Shown: positions 1 to 6,303, numbered from the stretch's first letter. The stretch: DNA of 9,591 nucleotides from an uncultured Collinsella sp. (GCA_902496115.1 CABUZK010000055.1:1-9591), one strand, 5' to 3'. A program made the numbers and translations. Notes: generated by a model from the letters alone, not told the origin.

Positions 1-768
1 ACCGCCTCCGAGTCCGGCACCACCCCCGAGGTCCTCGAGGCCGTCAAGAAGATGAAGGGCATGGGCGTGCGCGTCTTCGCCATGACCAAGCCCGAGGGCC
101 CGATCGGCCAGGCTGTGGGCGCCGAGAATTGCGTCAAGATGGCTTCCGATCATGGTAACGGCGGCTGCGAGATGGGCTACTACCTCGCCGACTGCTTCGG
201 CCTGCGCCTGCTCAATCGCCGTGGCTGCTTCCCGCAGTTCGATAAGTTCATCGAGCAGACCAAGGATGTTTGGACCAACCTGGTCGACATCCGCAAGAGC
301 TTCGAGCCGCGCGCCGAGGAGCTCGCCAAGAAGTACGCCCTGGCCCCCTACACCATGTTCATCGGCTCCGGCGCCCTGTGGGGCGAGACCATCCTGTTCT
401 CGATGTGCATCCTCGAGGAGATGCAGTGGAAGCGCACCCGCTACATCACCTCGGCCGACTTCTTCCACGGCACCCTCGAGCTCGTGGAGCCCGGCGTCCC
501 GGTCTTCCTGTTCATGGGCGAGGACGAGAACCGCAAGCTCGACGAGCGCGTCCGCGCCTTCCTCAACCGCGGCGTGACCGGCGACACCGACATCAACATC
601 ATCGACACCGCCGAGTTCGCGATCCCCGGCCTTGACGACGAGTTCCGCGTCATCGTGTCTCCGTGGATCCTCTCCTCGCTGATCACCGATCGCCTTGCCG
701 CTTACTACGAGACGGTCACCAAGCACAACCTCAACTACCGTCGTTACTATCACCAGTTCGACTACTAA
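1..768 (+). CDS. SIS-domain sugar-phosphate deglycase, FrlB-like (fructoselysine-6-phosphate deglycase family), 5' partial
   Basis: The reading frame is open from base 1, so the start lies outside the window; 255 residues are visible and about 100 N-terminal residues are probably missing, judged against FrlB-type proteins of about 340. The visible part begins with the SIS sugar-phosphate loop SESGTTPEV, where Ser and Thr side chains bind the phosphate. The second half carries FFHGTLELVEPGVPVFLF and ends in RRYYHQFDY; both match the arrangement I recall for E. coli FrlB (FRHGPLEIVEPGVP and a RRYY...EY tail). FrlB and the related GfrE/GfrF cleave 6-phosphorylated Amadori compounds to glucose 6-phosphate plus the amino acid in the cytoplasm. 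The downstream mannose-type PTS and FrlC-like epimerase support this role. The exact substrate (fructoselysine, glucoselysine or another glycated amine) cannot be told from sequence; a GlmS-like isomerase is less likely because no glutaminase partner is present. Codons are strongly biased (every Phe I read is TTC), suggesting high expression. Confidence 0.8.
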   Translation, partial: TASESGTTPEVLEAVKKMKGMGVRVFAMTKPEGPIGQAVGAENCVKMASDHGNGGCEMGYYLADCFGLRLLNRRGCFPQFDKFIEQTKDVWTNLVDIRKSFEPRAEELAKKYALAPYTMFIGSGALWGETILFSMCILEEMQWKRTRYITSADFFHGTLELVEPGVPVFLFMGEDENRKLDERVRAFLNRGVTGDTDINIIDTAEFAIPGLDDEFRVIVSPWILSSLITDRLAAYYETVTKHNLNYRRYYHQFDY

Positions 769-803
769 TCGGTGACAAATAAGCTACTGATCAAGAAGCA
801 CCC

Positions 804-832
804 TGCCCGGGCGCATGCGTCCGGGCATTTTT
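804..832 (+). terminator. Intrinsic terminator between the deglycase gene and the PTS genes
   Basis: The arm TGCCCGGGCG (804-813) pairs with CGTCCGGGCA (818-827) over 10 bp with one G-T pair, leaving a CATG loop (814-817), and is followed directly by five T (828-832). It begins 36 bases after the deglycase stop and ends 30 bases before the EIIA start. I see no convincing promoter between it and EIIA, so it may act as a partial terminator that lowers PTS expression relative to the deglycase. Confidence 0.85.
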
Positions 833-862
833 ATGCCGAAATTCGCAAGAAAGGGGAATCGA

Positions 863-1279
863 ATGAGGCAGTTTATCGTTGCATCCCATGCCCATTTTGC
901 GTCTGGAATCGTCGAGAGCATTGGGCTGCTTTCCGGCGAGCGCGAAAACGTCCATGCGCTCTCTATGTATGTCGACGGAAACGAGGACCTGACCAAGGAG
1001 GCCGCAGCGATTCTGGACGGCTTTGCCGCGGACGATGAGGTCGTTGTTTGCACCGACCTCTTTGGCGGCAGTGTCAACAACGAGTTCACCAAGATCGTCC
1101 AGACGCGTCCCAACACGCACCTCGTGACCAATATGAACCTGCCGCTCCTTATTCAGCTGCTGTTCGTGCCCGAATCCACCCCGATCGATGAGGCCATTCG
1201 CCAGATCGTCGAGGCGGACGACACCAAGGTCAAGTACGTCAACGACCTGCTGGGGCAGGCCGAACTCGATGAGTTTTAA
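863..1279 (+). CDS. PTS mannose/fructose/sorbose-family EIIA component
   Basis: 138 residues, the usual length for a free-standing EIIA of the mannose superfamily. It accepts phosphate from HPr on a histidine near the N-terminus and passes it to EIIB. The start reads MRQFIVASHAHFASGI; His9 aligns with the phospho-histidine of the SHG motif in this family, with a second His at position 11. The later TDLFGGSVNNEF segment matches the conserved DLFGGSP-type loop. The ATG at 863 was chosen because AAAGGGG (850-856) sits six bases before it. An in-frame ATG at 815 would add 16 residues but lies inside the terminator hairpin and is rejected. It is the first gene of the EIIA-EIIB-EIIC-EIID set, with EIIB 17 bases downstream. 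The protein is cytoplasmic and soluble, with no membrane segment. The family call is firm; the substrate is inferred from the neighbours. Confidence 0.9.
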   Translation: MRQFIVASHAHFASGIVESIGLLSGERENVHALSMYVDGNEDLTKEAAAILDGFAADDEVVVCTDLFGGSVNNEFTKIVQTRPNTHLVTNMNLPLLIQLLFVPESTPIDEAIRQIVEADDTKVKYVNDLLGQAELDEF

Positions 1280-1296
1280 CCACTAGGGAGCACATC

Positions 1297-1767
1297 ATGA
1301 TTCAGATGATTCGTGTAGATTATCGACTGCTTCACGGCCAGGTTGCCGTTAGCTGGACCTCGGCTCTGGGTGCCGACTGCATCCTGCTGGTGAGCGACAC
1401 GGTCCTCAATGACAAGCTTCGTCTGCAGGCCCTGTCCCTTGCAAAGCCGGAGGGCTGCAAGGTCGTTGTCAAAAACACCGAGGACGCCGTCAAGGCGCTC
1501 CAGAGCGGTGTGACCGACAAGTACAAGCTCTTCGTGGTTTGCGAGACGATCCAGCAGGCCGGTGCCGTCGCCAAGGCGATGGGGATCAAGAAGATCAACC
1601 TCGGCAATGTTGCCTTTAGCGAGGACGCCCGCCAGATCTCGACCAGCGTATTCCTTACGCCCGAAAACGAGGCATACGTCAAAGAGCTGCTCGGCGAGGG
1701 CTATGAGCTGTTCATTCAGATGATTCCGGCAGATGCGAAGACTGACGCCGCGAAGGTCATCGGTTAG
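1297..1767 (+). CDS. PTS mannose/fructose/sorbose-family EIIB component
   Basis: 156 residues, close to the usual 160 of a single-domain EIIB of the mannose superfamily. The N-terminal motif RVDYRLLHGQVAVSW matches the family signature R(I/V)DxRL(I/L)HGQV; His13 is the expected phosphorylation site that takes phosphate from EIIA and gives it to the incoming sugar bound by EIIC/EIID. The rest is a soluble alpha/beta protein including NLGNVAF, a stretch typical of these EIIBs. The ATG at 1297 follows AGGGAG (1285-1290) at a good distance; a second ATG at 1306 (Met4) is possible but has a worse ribosome-site distance. It lies 17 bases after EIIA and 8 bases before EIIC, so the genes are almost certainly cotranscribed. 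Confidence 0.93.
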   Translation: MIQMIRVDYRLLHGQVAVSWTSALGADCILLVSDTVLNDKLRLQALSLAKPEGCKVVVKNTEDAVKALQSGVTDKYKLFVVCETIQQAGAVAKAMGIKKINLGNVAFSEDARQISTSVFLTPENEAYVKELLGEGYELFIQMIPADAKTDAAKVIG

Positions 1768-1775
1768 GGGCCATC

Positions 1776-2567
1776 ATGGTTATCAAGACAATCCTGATTT
1801 TCCTGATTGCCCTTTTGGGTTATTCCGAGTGGCTGACGGGCACGAGCTACCTCCAGCGCCCGATCGTGCTCGGACCTCTGGTTGGCCTTGTCATGGGCGA
1901 CATGGTGACCGGCACGATCATGGGCGCCACGATGGAGCTTGCCATGGTCGGCGCCATCTCGGTCGGCGCCTATAACCCGCCCGATACGATTTCCGGCACT
2001 ATCCTGGGCGTATCTCTTGCCATGCAGGCCGGCGCGGACGCTTCGGCGGCCCTGACCCTGGGCATTCCTATCGCAACGATCGTCCTGGCGCTCGATACCG
2101 CCCTGGGCCAGCCGGTGATGCTGCTGCTGGTGCACCGTATCGACAAAAACGTCGAGGACGGAGACACCAAGGCCATCACGCGCAACATGCTCATCGCCGG
2201 TTACGCGCAGAGCTGGTGCGGCCTGCTGATTATTCCCCTGGCATTCTTCTTTGGCGCCGATGCCGTTGCCAGCCTGCTCAACATCATTCCCGATTTCGTT
2301 CAGACCGGCATGGATGTTGCCGCCGCCTTCTTGCCCGCACTCGGCTTTGCGATGCTGGCGCAGATGATTATGAACAAAACGGTGGCGCCGTTCTTCTTCG
2401 CTGGCTTCTTCCTCGTCGCCTACTTTGGCATTAGCACGACGGGCGTGGCGATCTTTGCCGCGATCATCGTCGTCGCGATGACGGTTTTGGGCGAGAAGAA
2501 AAAGGCGGAGCAGCCCGCAGTGGCAACCGAGGATCCTGCGATTGGGAGTGGGTTCGATGAGTTTTAA
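1776..2567 (+). CDS. PTS mannose/fructose/sorbose-family EIIC component (membrane)
   Basis: 263 residues, very hydrophobic, with about seven membrane-length stretches and a charged cytoplasmic C-terminal tail of about 25 residues beginning GEKKK. The segment LQRPIVLGPLVGLVMGD followed by TGTIMGATMELAMVGAIS is the hallmark of the mannose-superfamily EIIC, which forms the sugar translocation channel with EIID. The conserved NPPD (residues 67-70, within GAYNPPDTISG) is also typical. The ribosome site AGGGG overlaps the EIIB stop, and the ATG is 8 bases after that stop, implying translational coupling. The 3' end overlaps the EIID start by 11 bases. The transporter family is sure; that it carries a glycated amine instead of mannose or N-acetylgalactosamine is inferred from the deglycase and epimerase neighbours. 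Confidence 0.93.
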   Translation: MVIKTILIFLIALLGYSEWLTGTSYLQRPIVLGPLVGLVMGDMVTGTIMGATMELAMVGAISVGAYNPPDTISGTILGVSLAMQAGADASAALTLGIPIATIVLALDTALGQPVMLLLVHRIDKNVEDGDTKAITRNMLIAGYAQSWCGLLIIPLAFFFGADAVASLLNIIPDFVQTGMDVAAAFLPALGFAMLAQMIMNKTVAPFFFAGFFLVAYFGISTTGVAIFAAIIVVAMTVLGEKKKAEQPAVATEDPAIGSGFDEF

Positions 2568-3393
2568 GTTTGAGTCTTCCTACGACGGGTTGATTACCCG
2601 CGCAGATCTTAAGAAGCTGTTCTGGCGCTCGATTCCCTATGAGCACTCCTGGAACTACGAGCGTATGGGCCATATCGGCTTTATGTGGGCCCTTATGCCG
2701 ATCCTTCGCAAGCTGTATCCGCAGGATGCAGACTTTAAGGCCGCACTCAAGCGCCATATGGAGCTCTATAACGTCACACCGTACATCTCGACGCTCCCCA
2801 TGTCTATTGCTGCCGCAATGGAAGAAGTCAACGCCACCGAAGATAACTTTGACACGAGCGCGATCTCTAATGTCAAGCTTGCTTTGATGGGACCGCTGTC
2901 CGGCGTGGGCGATGCCTTCTACTGGGGCACGCTGCGAATTTTGGCAACGGGTGTCGGCACGTCGCTGGCGCTACAGGGCTCTATTCTTGGCCCGATTTTG
3001 TTCCTGCTCGTGTTCAACGTCCCTCACTACATCATCCGTTACCTGCTGACGTTTGTGGGATATCGCTTTGGCTCGGACATGATCAGCAAGGTCCAGGAAT
3101 CGGGCATTATGGACACGATCGTCAAGATGGCCTCTATCATGGGCGCCATGGTGATCGGTGCTATGACCATGGAGATGGTCACCGTGGACATTCCGCTCAT
3201 GGTCGGCGCGGGCGATGGCGCTCAGACGCTCGCCGAGCTGCTCAACGGAATCTTCCCGGGCTTTGTCACGATGGGGCTGTTTGGAATTGTCTATCTCATG
3301 CTCAAGAAGAAGATGAATCCGCTGCTCATCATGCTCGTGATCCTACTCGTGAGTATCGCCGGCGCGTTCTTTGGAGTGCTTGGTGTTCAGTAG
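2557..3393 (+). CDS. PTS mannose/fructose/sorbose-family EIID component (membrane)
   Basis: 278 residues, the normal size of EIID. The N-terminal half is cytoplasmic and has the family pattern: LTRADLKKLFWRS-type opening (here ITRADLKKLFWRS), then WNYERMGHIGFMWALMP, then RHMELYNVTP around residues 66-75, where many relatives have RHxxFFNTxP. The middle LALMGPLSGVGDAFYWGT is the classic EIID signature. The C-terminus ends in a hydrophobic helix followed by FFGVLGVQ. EIID works with EIIC in the membrane. The ATG at 2557 overlaps the end of EIIC in the form GATGAGTTTTAA, with GGGAGTGGG (2544-2552) as ribosome site inside EIIC; an in-frame TTG at 2542 is rejected because it precedes that site. 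This overlap implies tight translational coupling. A strong terminator follows 32 bases after the stop. Confidence 0.93.
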   Translation: MSFKFESSYDGLITRADLKKLFWRSIPYEHSWNYERMGHIGFMWALMPILRKLYPQDADFKAALKRHMELYNVTPYISTLPMSIAAAMEEVNATEDNFDTSAISNVKLALMGPLSGVGDAFYWGTLRILATGVGTSLALQGSILGPILFLLVFNVPHYIIRYLLTFVGYRFGSDMISKVQESGIMDTIVKMASIMGAMVIGAMTMEMVTVDIPLMVGAGDGAQTLAELLNGIFPGFVTMGLFGIVYLMLKKKMNPLLIMLVILLVSIAGAFFGVLGVQ

Positions 3394-3408
3394 GGCATCC
3401 GTCATAAT
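3380..3408 (+). promoter_or_regulatory. Candidate weak promoter ahead of the epimerase leader
   Basis: TTGGTG (3380-3385) and CATAAT (3403-3408) are separated by 17 bases, resembling a sigma-70 type promoter with a good -10 and a half-matching -35. The -35 half would lie in the last codons of EIID. Transcription would start just before the hairpin at 3426, so the epimerase could have its own short leader. AT-rich DNA is rare here, which makes the -10 stand out, but this is pattern matching only. Confidence 0.3.
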
Positions 3409-3425
3409 TAAAACAATGTAAGAGG

Positions 3426-3459
3426 GGGCGTCGCGCACACTGTGCTGCGGCGCCCTTTT
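3426..3459 (+). terminator. Intrinsic terminator between EIID and the epimerase gene
   Basis: GGGCGTCGC (3426-3434) pairs with GCGGCGCCC (3447-3455) with one G-T pair. The inner arm GCAC (3435-3438) pairs with GTGC (3442-3445) around a three-base loop, with one bulged T (3446). Four T follow (3456-3459). It ends only 17 bases before the epimerase ATG, so it either ends PTS transcripts or tunes read-through into the epimerase gene. Confidence 0.85.
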
Positions 3460-3476
3460 GCCGAAAGGTGGACAAG

Positions 3477-4313
3477 ATGGAGTATCCGCAGCTTGCCGTC
3501 ATGAATATCAGCCATCGTTATTTTGACCTTGAGGAATTCTTTTCTTCGGCAGCGGCCTCGGGCTACACGTGTTGCGAGCTTTGGACCGGGGCGATGCATC
3601 TGTATGTCGATTGCCATGGATACGATTCGCTCGGGCAGGTGCGGGAGCTGTCGCAGCGGTATGGGGTTCGGATTGTGGGGCTTTGTCCCGAACAGAACAA
3701 CCCCAAGCCGTGGAATATCGCGGCGCGCGGGAATGAGGCACGTGCCCGCACACTCGCGTACTTTAAGAACGTTGTGGATATTGCGGCGGAACTTGGAGCC
3801 GAGCAGGTCATGGTCTCGAGTGGCTGGGCATTTTTGAACGAGCCAATCGAGGACGCGTGGGGTCGCAGCGCCTCGATGCTGCGTGCGATTGCCGAGCATG
3901 CGGGAGAGCGCGGCGTGCGACTGGTGCTCGAGGCCCTACAGCCGGTTGAGTCGATGATCGTGAACTCGGCAGCCGATACGAAGCGCATGATCGAGGCGGT
4001 TGATCATCCGGCACTTAAGGCGTGTCTGGATTTGGGCGCTATGGCGGTGGCGGGGGATACCATCGACGATTATTTCGATCTGCTTGGCGACGATGTCGCC
4101 CACGTGCATTTTGTCGATGTTGCGGCAGACGGCACGACGCATCTTGCCTGGGGTGACGGGGACCGCGATATGCGCGCCGACCTGGATAGGCTGGTGGCGC
4201 GCGGCTATCGCGGAGTTGTTTCGGCCGAGACCTATGACTGGCGCTATTTTGCCGACCCCGCAGCTGCCGATGCGCAGGTAATGGCAGAGTATCGTCGTGC
4301 GATTGGCGCCTAG
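3477..4313 (+). CDS. Sugar-phosphate isomerase/epimerase, FrlC-like (fructoselysine/psicoselysine 3-epimerase family)
   Basis: 278 residues of the xylose-isomerase-like TIM-barrel family. The four metal and acid/base residues of D-tagatose/D-psicose 3-epimerases can all be placed: Glu152 (LVLEAL), Asp185 (ACLDLGA), His211 (HVHFVD) and Glu251 (SAETYDW). The first three fall at the numbers I recall for P. cichorii D-tagatose 3-epimerase. Overall it resembles E. coli FrlC most: early ELW where FrlC has EIW, P(E)xN near residue 75, and LEALQPVESMIVN parallel to LEPLTPYESNVVC. FrlC interconverts fructoselysine and psicoselysine at C3, so here it probably lets the pathway use the epimer. The ATG at 3477 was chosen because AAAGGTGG (3464-3471) lies five bases before it; a GTG at 3468 is inside that ribosome site. 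Codon choice is much looser than in the deglycase gene. Another 3-keto-sugar epimerase role is possible. Confidence 0.82.
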   Translation: MEYPQLAVMNISHRYFDLEEFFSSAAASGYTCCELWTGAMHLYVDCHGYDSLGQVRELSQRYGVRIVGLCPEQNNPKPWNIAARGNEARARTLAYFKNVVDIAAELGAEQVMVSSGWAFLNEPIEDAWGRSASMLRAIAEHAGERGVRLVLEALQPVESMIVNSAADTKRMIEAVDHPALKACLDLGAMAVAGDTIDDYFDLLGDDVAHVHFVDVAADGTTHLAWGDGDRDMRADLDRLVARGYRGVVSAETYDWRYFADPAAADAQVMAEYRRAIGA

Positions 4314-4316
4314 GTG

Positions 4317-4347
4317 GGGTTGGGTTGCGGCAACCTACCCTATGTTT
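4317..4347 (+). terminator. Weak hairpin after the epimerase gene, possible terminator
   Basis: GGTTG (4323-4327) pairs with CAACC (4331-4335) around a CGG loop, and an outer GGG (4317-4319) can pair with CCC (4338-4340) across a small internal loop. Only a short TATGTTT tract follows, so termination would be inefficient. It lies directly after the epimerase stop, the expected place for an operon end. Confidence 0.4.
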
Positions 4348-4378
4348 CCAAATGAATACGGTGTGAGCGGCTGCGACG

Positions 4379-4407
4379 GATTTTCCCCGCAAGCACTCTA
4401 GTATGCT
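4379..4407 (+). promoter_or_regulatory. Candidate promoter of the his operon
   Basis: TATGCT (4402-4407) matches the -10 consensus at four of six positions and is preceded by TAG. The region 17 bases upstream (GATTTT, 4379-4384) is a poor -35. It is the best -10 in the 169-base gap before hisZG and would start transcripts near 4413-4416, at the base of the following hairpin. Supported only by position and resemblance. Confidence 0.35.
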
Positions 4408-4415
4408 AAAGTACC

Positions 4416-4450
4416 CAGAAGACCGGCGGAGCTATGCCGGTCTTCTGTTC
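4416..4450 (+). promoter_or_regulatory. Perfect 12-bp stem-loop in the his operon leader
   Basis: CAGAAGACCGGC (4416-4427) pairs without mismatch with GCCGGTCTTCTG (4436-4447) around an eight-base loop, followed by TTCTATA instead of a clean T-run. It sits 21 bases before the hisZG ribosome site. It may be a 5' mRNA-stabilising hairpin, an attenuator, or a terminator for upstream read-through. No run of His codons or T-box specifier region is seen near it. Confidence 0.65.
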
Positions 4451-4482
4451 TATACGAAACACAGCATGAGGAGGCTCACCAG

Positions 4483-6198
4483 ATGACGGCCACACCGTGG
4501 GGATTCCGGGACATATTGCCCGAGGAGGCTCAGGCGCGCGAGGAGATTGCGCTGACGGTGAAGGGCTGCTTCAGGGGGCATCATTACCTTCCGGTCGAGA
4601 CGCCGCTGCTCGAGGACAAGGGCTCGCTTGAGGAGGGCGGCCGCATTACGGACACGCCGTTTAAGCTCTTTGATGACGACGGTCGCCTGCTGGTGGTCCG
4701 TCCCGACAACACGCTGCCGATCGTTCGCCTGGTTTCGACTCGCATGCGTGCGGCCGATCTGCCGCTGCGCCTGCGCTACGAGGCGCCGGTGGTCCGCGAG
4801 TGTCAGCGCAATGCCGGTGGCTCGCGTCAGTTTACGCAACTGGGTTTTGAGCTCATCGGCGCGGGCGACACCGCGGGCGATGTCGAGATTGTCTCACTGG
4901 TCGCCGAGGCCGTGCGCAAGCTGGCACTTCCCGGTGCGCGCATTATCGTGGGCAGCGTGCGTCCGTTTAAGGAACTGCTCGCGGCCTGTGAGGATCGCGA
5001 ACTGGCTGCCGAGGCATTGCGTTGTGTGCACGCCAACGACTTCGTGGGCCTCGATGCCCGCGTGGCGAAAAGCACCGAGTCCGAGGCCGTTAAGGTCGCC
5101 ATTAGCGAGCTGCCGCGCCTGCACGGTGGTGCCGAGGTGCTCGACCGCGTCGACGCGCTGCTGGCGGCGGCGGGCATTGTCGCGCCGCTCACGCGCGAGC
5201 TGCGTGCCCTGGTCGAGGGCCTGGCTCCCGAGGACGCCCAGGTGCTGTCCTTCGACTTCTCCATCATGAACTCGTTTGATTACTACACGGGCCTGGTCTT
5301 TAAGGCCTATGCCGGCGGACTGCCCGATCCGGTCGGTTCGGGCGGACGCTACGACTCCATCTTTACCGGTGCATTTGGCGACGGCATCGAGGTGCCGGCG
5401 GCGGGCTTCGCCTTTTCGCTCGAGCGTCTGGAGGCCGCGCACACCTCGGCCGAGGATGCTGCTTCCGATGGTGACCATGCCGTGGGTCGCGGCGCCGAGG
5501 GTCCGCTGCGCATCGCCGTGCCCAAGGGCTCGCTCAAGGCTGACACGCTCGACGTGCTCGAGGCCGCGGGTCTGGACGTCTCTGAACTGCGTGACCCCGG
5601 CCGTCACCTGATTGTGCGCGGTCGCGACATGCGTGCCGGCGAGGGCACGGTCGGCGATATCGAGTTTGTCATTGTGCGCCCCAGCGACGCGCCCGCTTTT
5701 GTGGGCTGTGGCGGTGCCGATTGCGGCATCTGCGGCTGGGACTCGCTCATCGAGGCCGACCTCAACCTGCTGCAGCTGGTTGATCTGGGCTACGGCCTGT
5801 GCACCTTTATCGAGGCGGAGCCCGCGTGGCGCGCCGGCCAGGCCGAGCGCAACTATGCCCGCCGCGGGTCGCTTCGCGTGGCAACTAAGTACCCGCGCAT
5901 CGCGAGTGCCTGGTATGCCGAGCGCGGTGTGAATGCCGATATCGTCTCGCTGCACGGCAACATCGAGCTGGGCCCCATTGTCGGCATGACCGATCGCATC
6001 GTGGACATTACCGCCACGGGCGCCACACTGCGCGATAACGACCTCGTTATTACTGGTCGCATTATGGACTGCACGGCCCGCTTCTTTGTCAATCCGGGTG
6101 CCGCACGTCTGGATCCGCGCGTGCGCAATCTGGCAGATCGCTTGGCGGCAGCCGTGAAGGACAAGCATTTTGAGCCCGTTGCGGGCTCGGCACAATAG
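4483..6198 (+). CDS. hisZG: Fused HisZ-HisG: ATP phosphoribosyltransferase regulatory plus catalytic domains
   Basis: 571 residues joining two normally separate proteins. Residues 1 to about 316 are HisZ, a class II aminoacyl-tRNA-synthetase-like fold related to HisRS: PWGFRDILPEEA at the start, VRPDNTLPIVR, LRYEAPVVRE, RQFTQLGFELIG, FDYYTGLVFKAY, and GSGGRYDSIFTGAFG. A polar, Ala/Glu/Asp-rich linker spans about 317-341. Residues 342-571 are short-form HisG: LRIAVPKGSL, FVIVRPSDAPAFV, LRVATKYPRIAS, LHGNIELGPIVGMTDRIVDI, and the PRPP-binding loop TATGATL (510-516). HisG makes phosphoribosyl-ATP, the first histidine step; the short form needs HisZ for activity and histidine feedback. HisG normally reads GAADLGIxGKD where this protein has GGADCGICGWD, giving Cys409, Cys414 and Cys417. 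AGGAGG (4469-4474) lies eight bases before the ATG. It is the first gene of the his operon. Confidence 0.95.
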   Translation: MTATPWGFRDILPEEAQAREEIALTVKGCFRGHHYLPVETPLLEDKGSLEEGGRITDTPFKLFDDDGRLLVVRPDNTLPIVRLVSTRMRAADLPLRLRYEAPVVRECQRNAGGSRQFTQLGFELIGAGDTAGDVEIVSLVAEAVRKLALPGARIIVGSVRPFKELLAACEDRELAAEALRCVHANDFVGLDARVAKSTESEAVKVAISELPRLHGGAEVLDRVDALLAAAGIVAPLTRELRALVEGLAPEDAQVLSFDFSIMNSFDYYTGLVFKAYAGGLPDPVGSGGRYDSIFTGAFGDGIEVPAAGFAFSLERLEAAHTSAEDAASDGDHAVGRGAEGPLRIAVPKGSLKADTLDVLEAAGLDVSELRDPGRHLIVRGRDMRAGEGTVGDIEFVIVRPSDAPAFVGCGGADCGICGWDSLIEADLNLLQLVDLGYGLCTFIEAEPAWRAGQAERNYARRGSLRVATKYPRIASAWYAERGVNADIVSLHGNIELGPIVGMTDRIVDITATGATLRDNDLVITGRIMDCTARFFVNPGAARLDPRVRNLADRLAAAVKDKHFEPVAGSAQ

Positions 6199-6225
6199 CG
6201 CGAGCACGCGCGGGCGCCCCAACGT

Positions 6226-6270
6226 CCGGGCTGCGGGCCGACTGGCGCCGCCGCCCGGTCTCTCGTTTTT
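6226..6270 (+). terminator. Terminator-like hairpin between hisZG and hisD
   Basis: CCGGGC (6226-6231) pairs with GCCCGG (6253-6258). After a T/C mismatch, GCGG (6233-6236) pairs with CCGC (6248-6251) and GCC (6237-6239) with GGC (6244-6246) around a GACT loop. A pyrimidine tract TCTCTCGTTTTT (6259-6270) follows. The five-T run is seven bases from the stem, so efficiency is uncertain. It may reduce expression of hisD and later genes relative to hisZG. Confidence 0.6.
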
Positions 6271-6303
6271 CGAACAAAACCTCGACCGATAGGGGATACC
6301 GAT

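Noticed and set aside
815..862. Earlier ATG start for EIIA at 815
   Set aside because: It lies within the terminator hairpin and lacks a ribosome site; the ATG at 863 has one and begins at the normal family N-terminus.
772..1038. A + strand 88-codon open frame over the start of EIIA in another frame
   Set aside because: It crosses the terminator and the EIIA coding region, and its Arg/Cys-rich translation resembles no family I know.
3468..3476. GTG start at 3468 for the epimerase
   Set aside because: The GTG is part of the ribosome site AAAGGTGG; the ATG at 3477 is correctly spaced from it.
4416..4482. T-box or His-codon leader peptide before hisZG
   Set aside because: The leader after the candidate promoter is under 75 bases, with no T-box consensus and no run of CAC/CAT codons behind a start.
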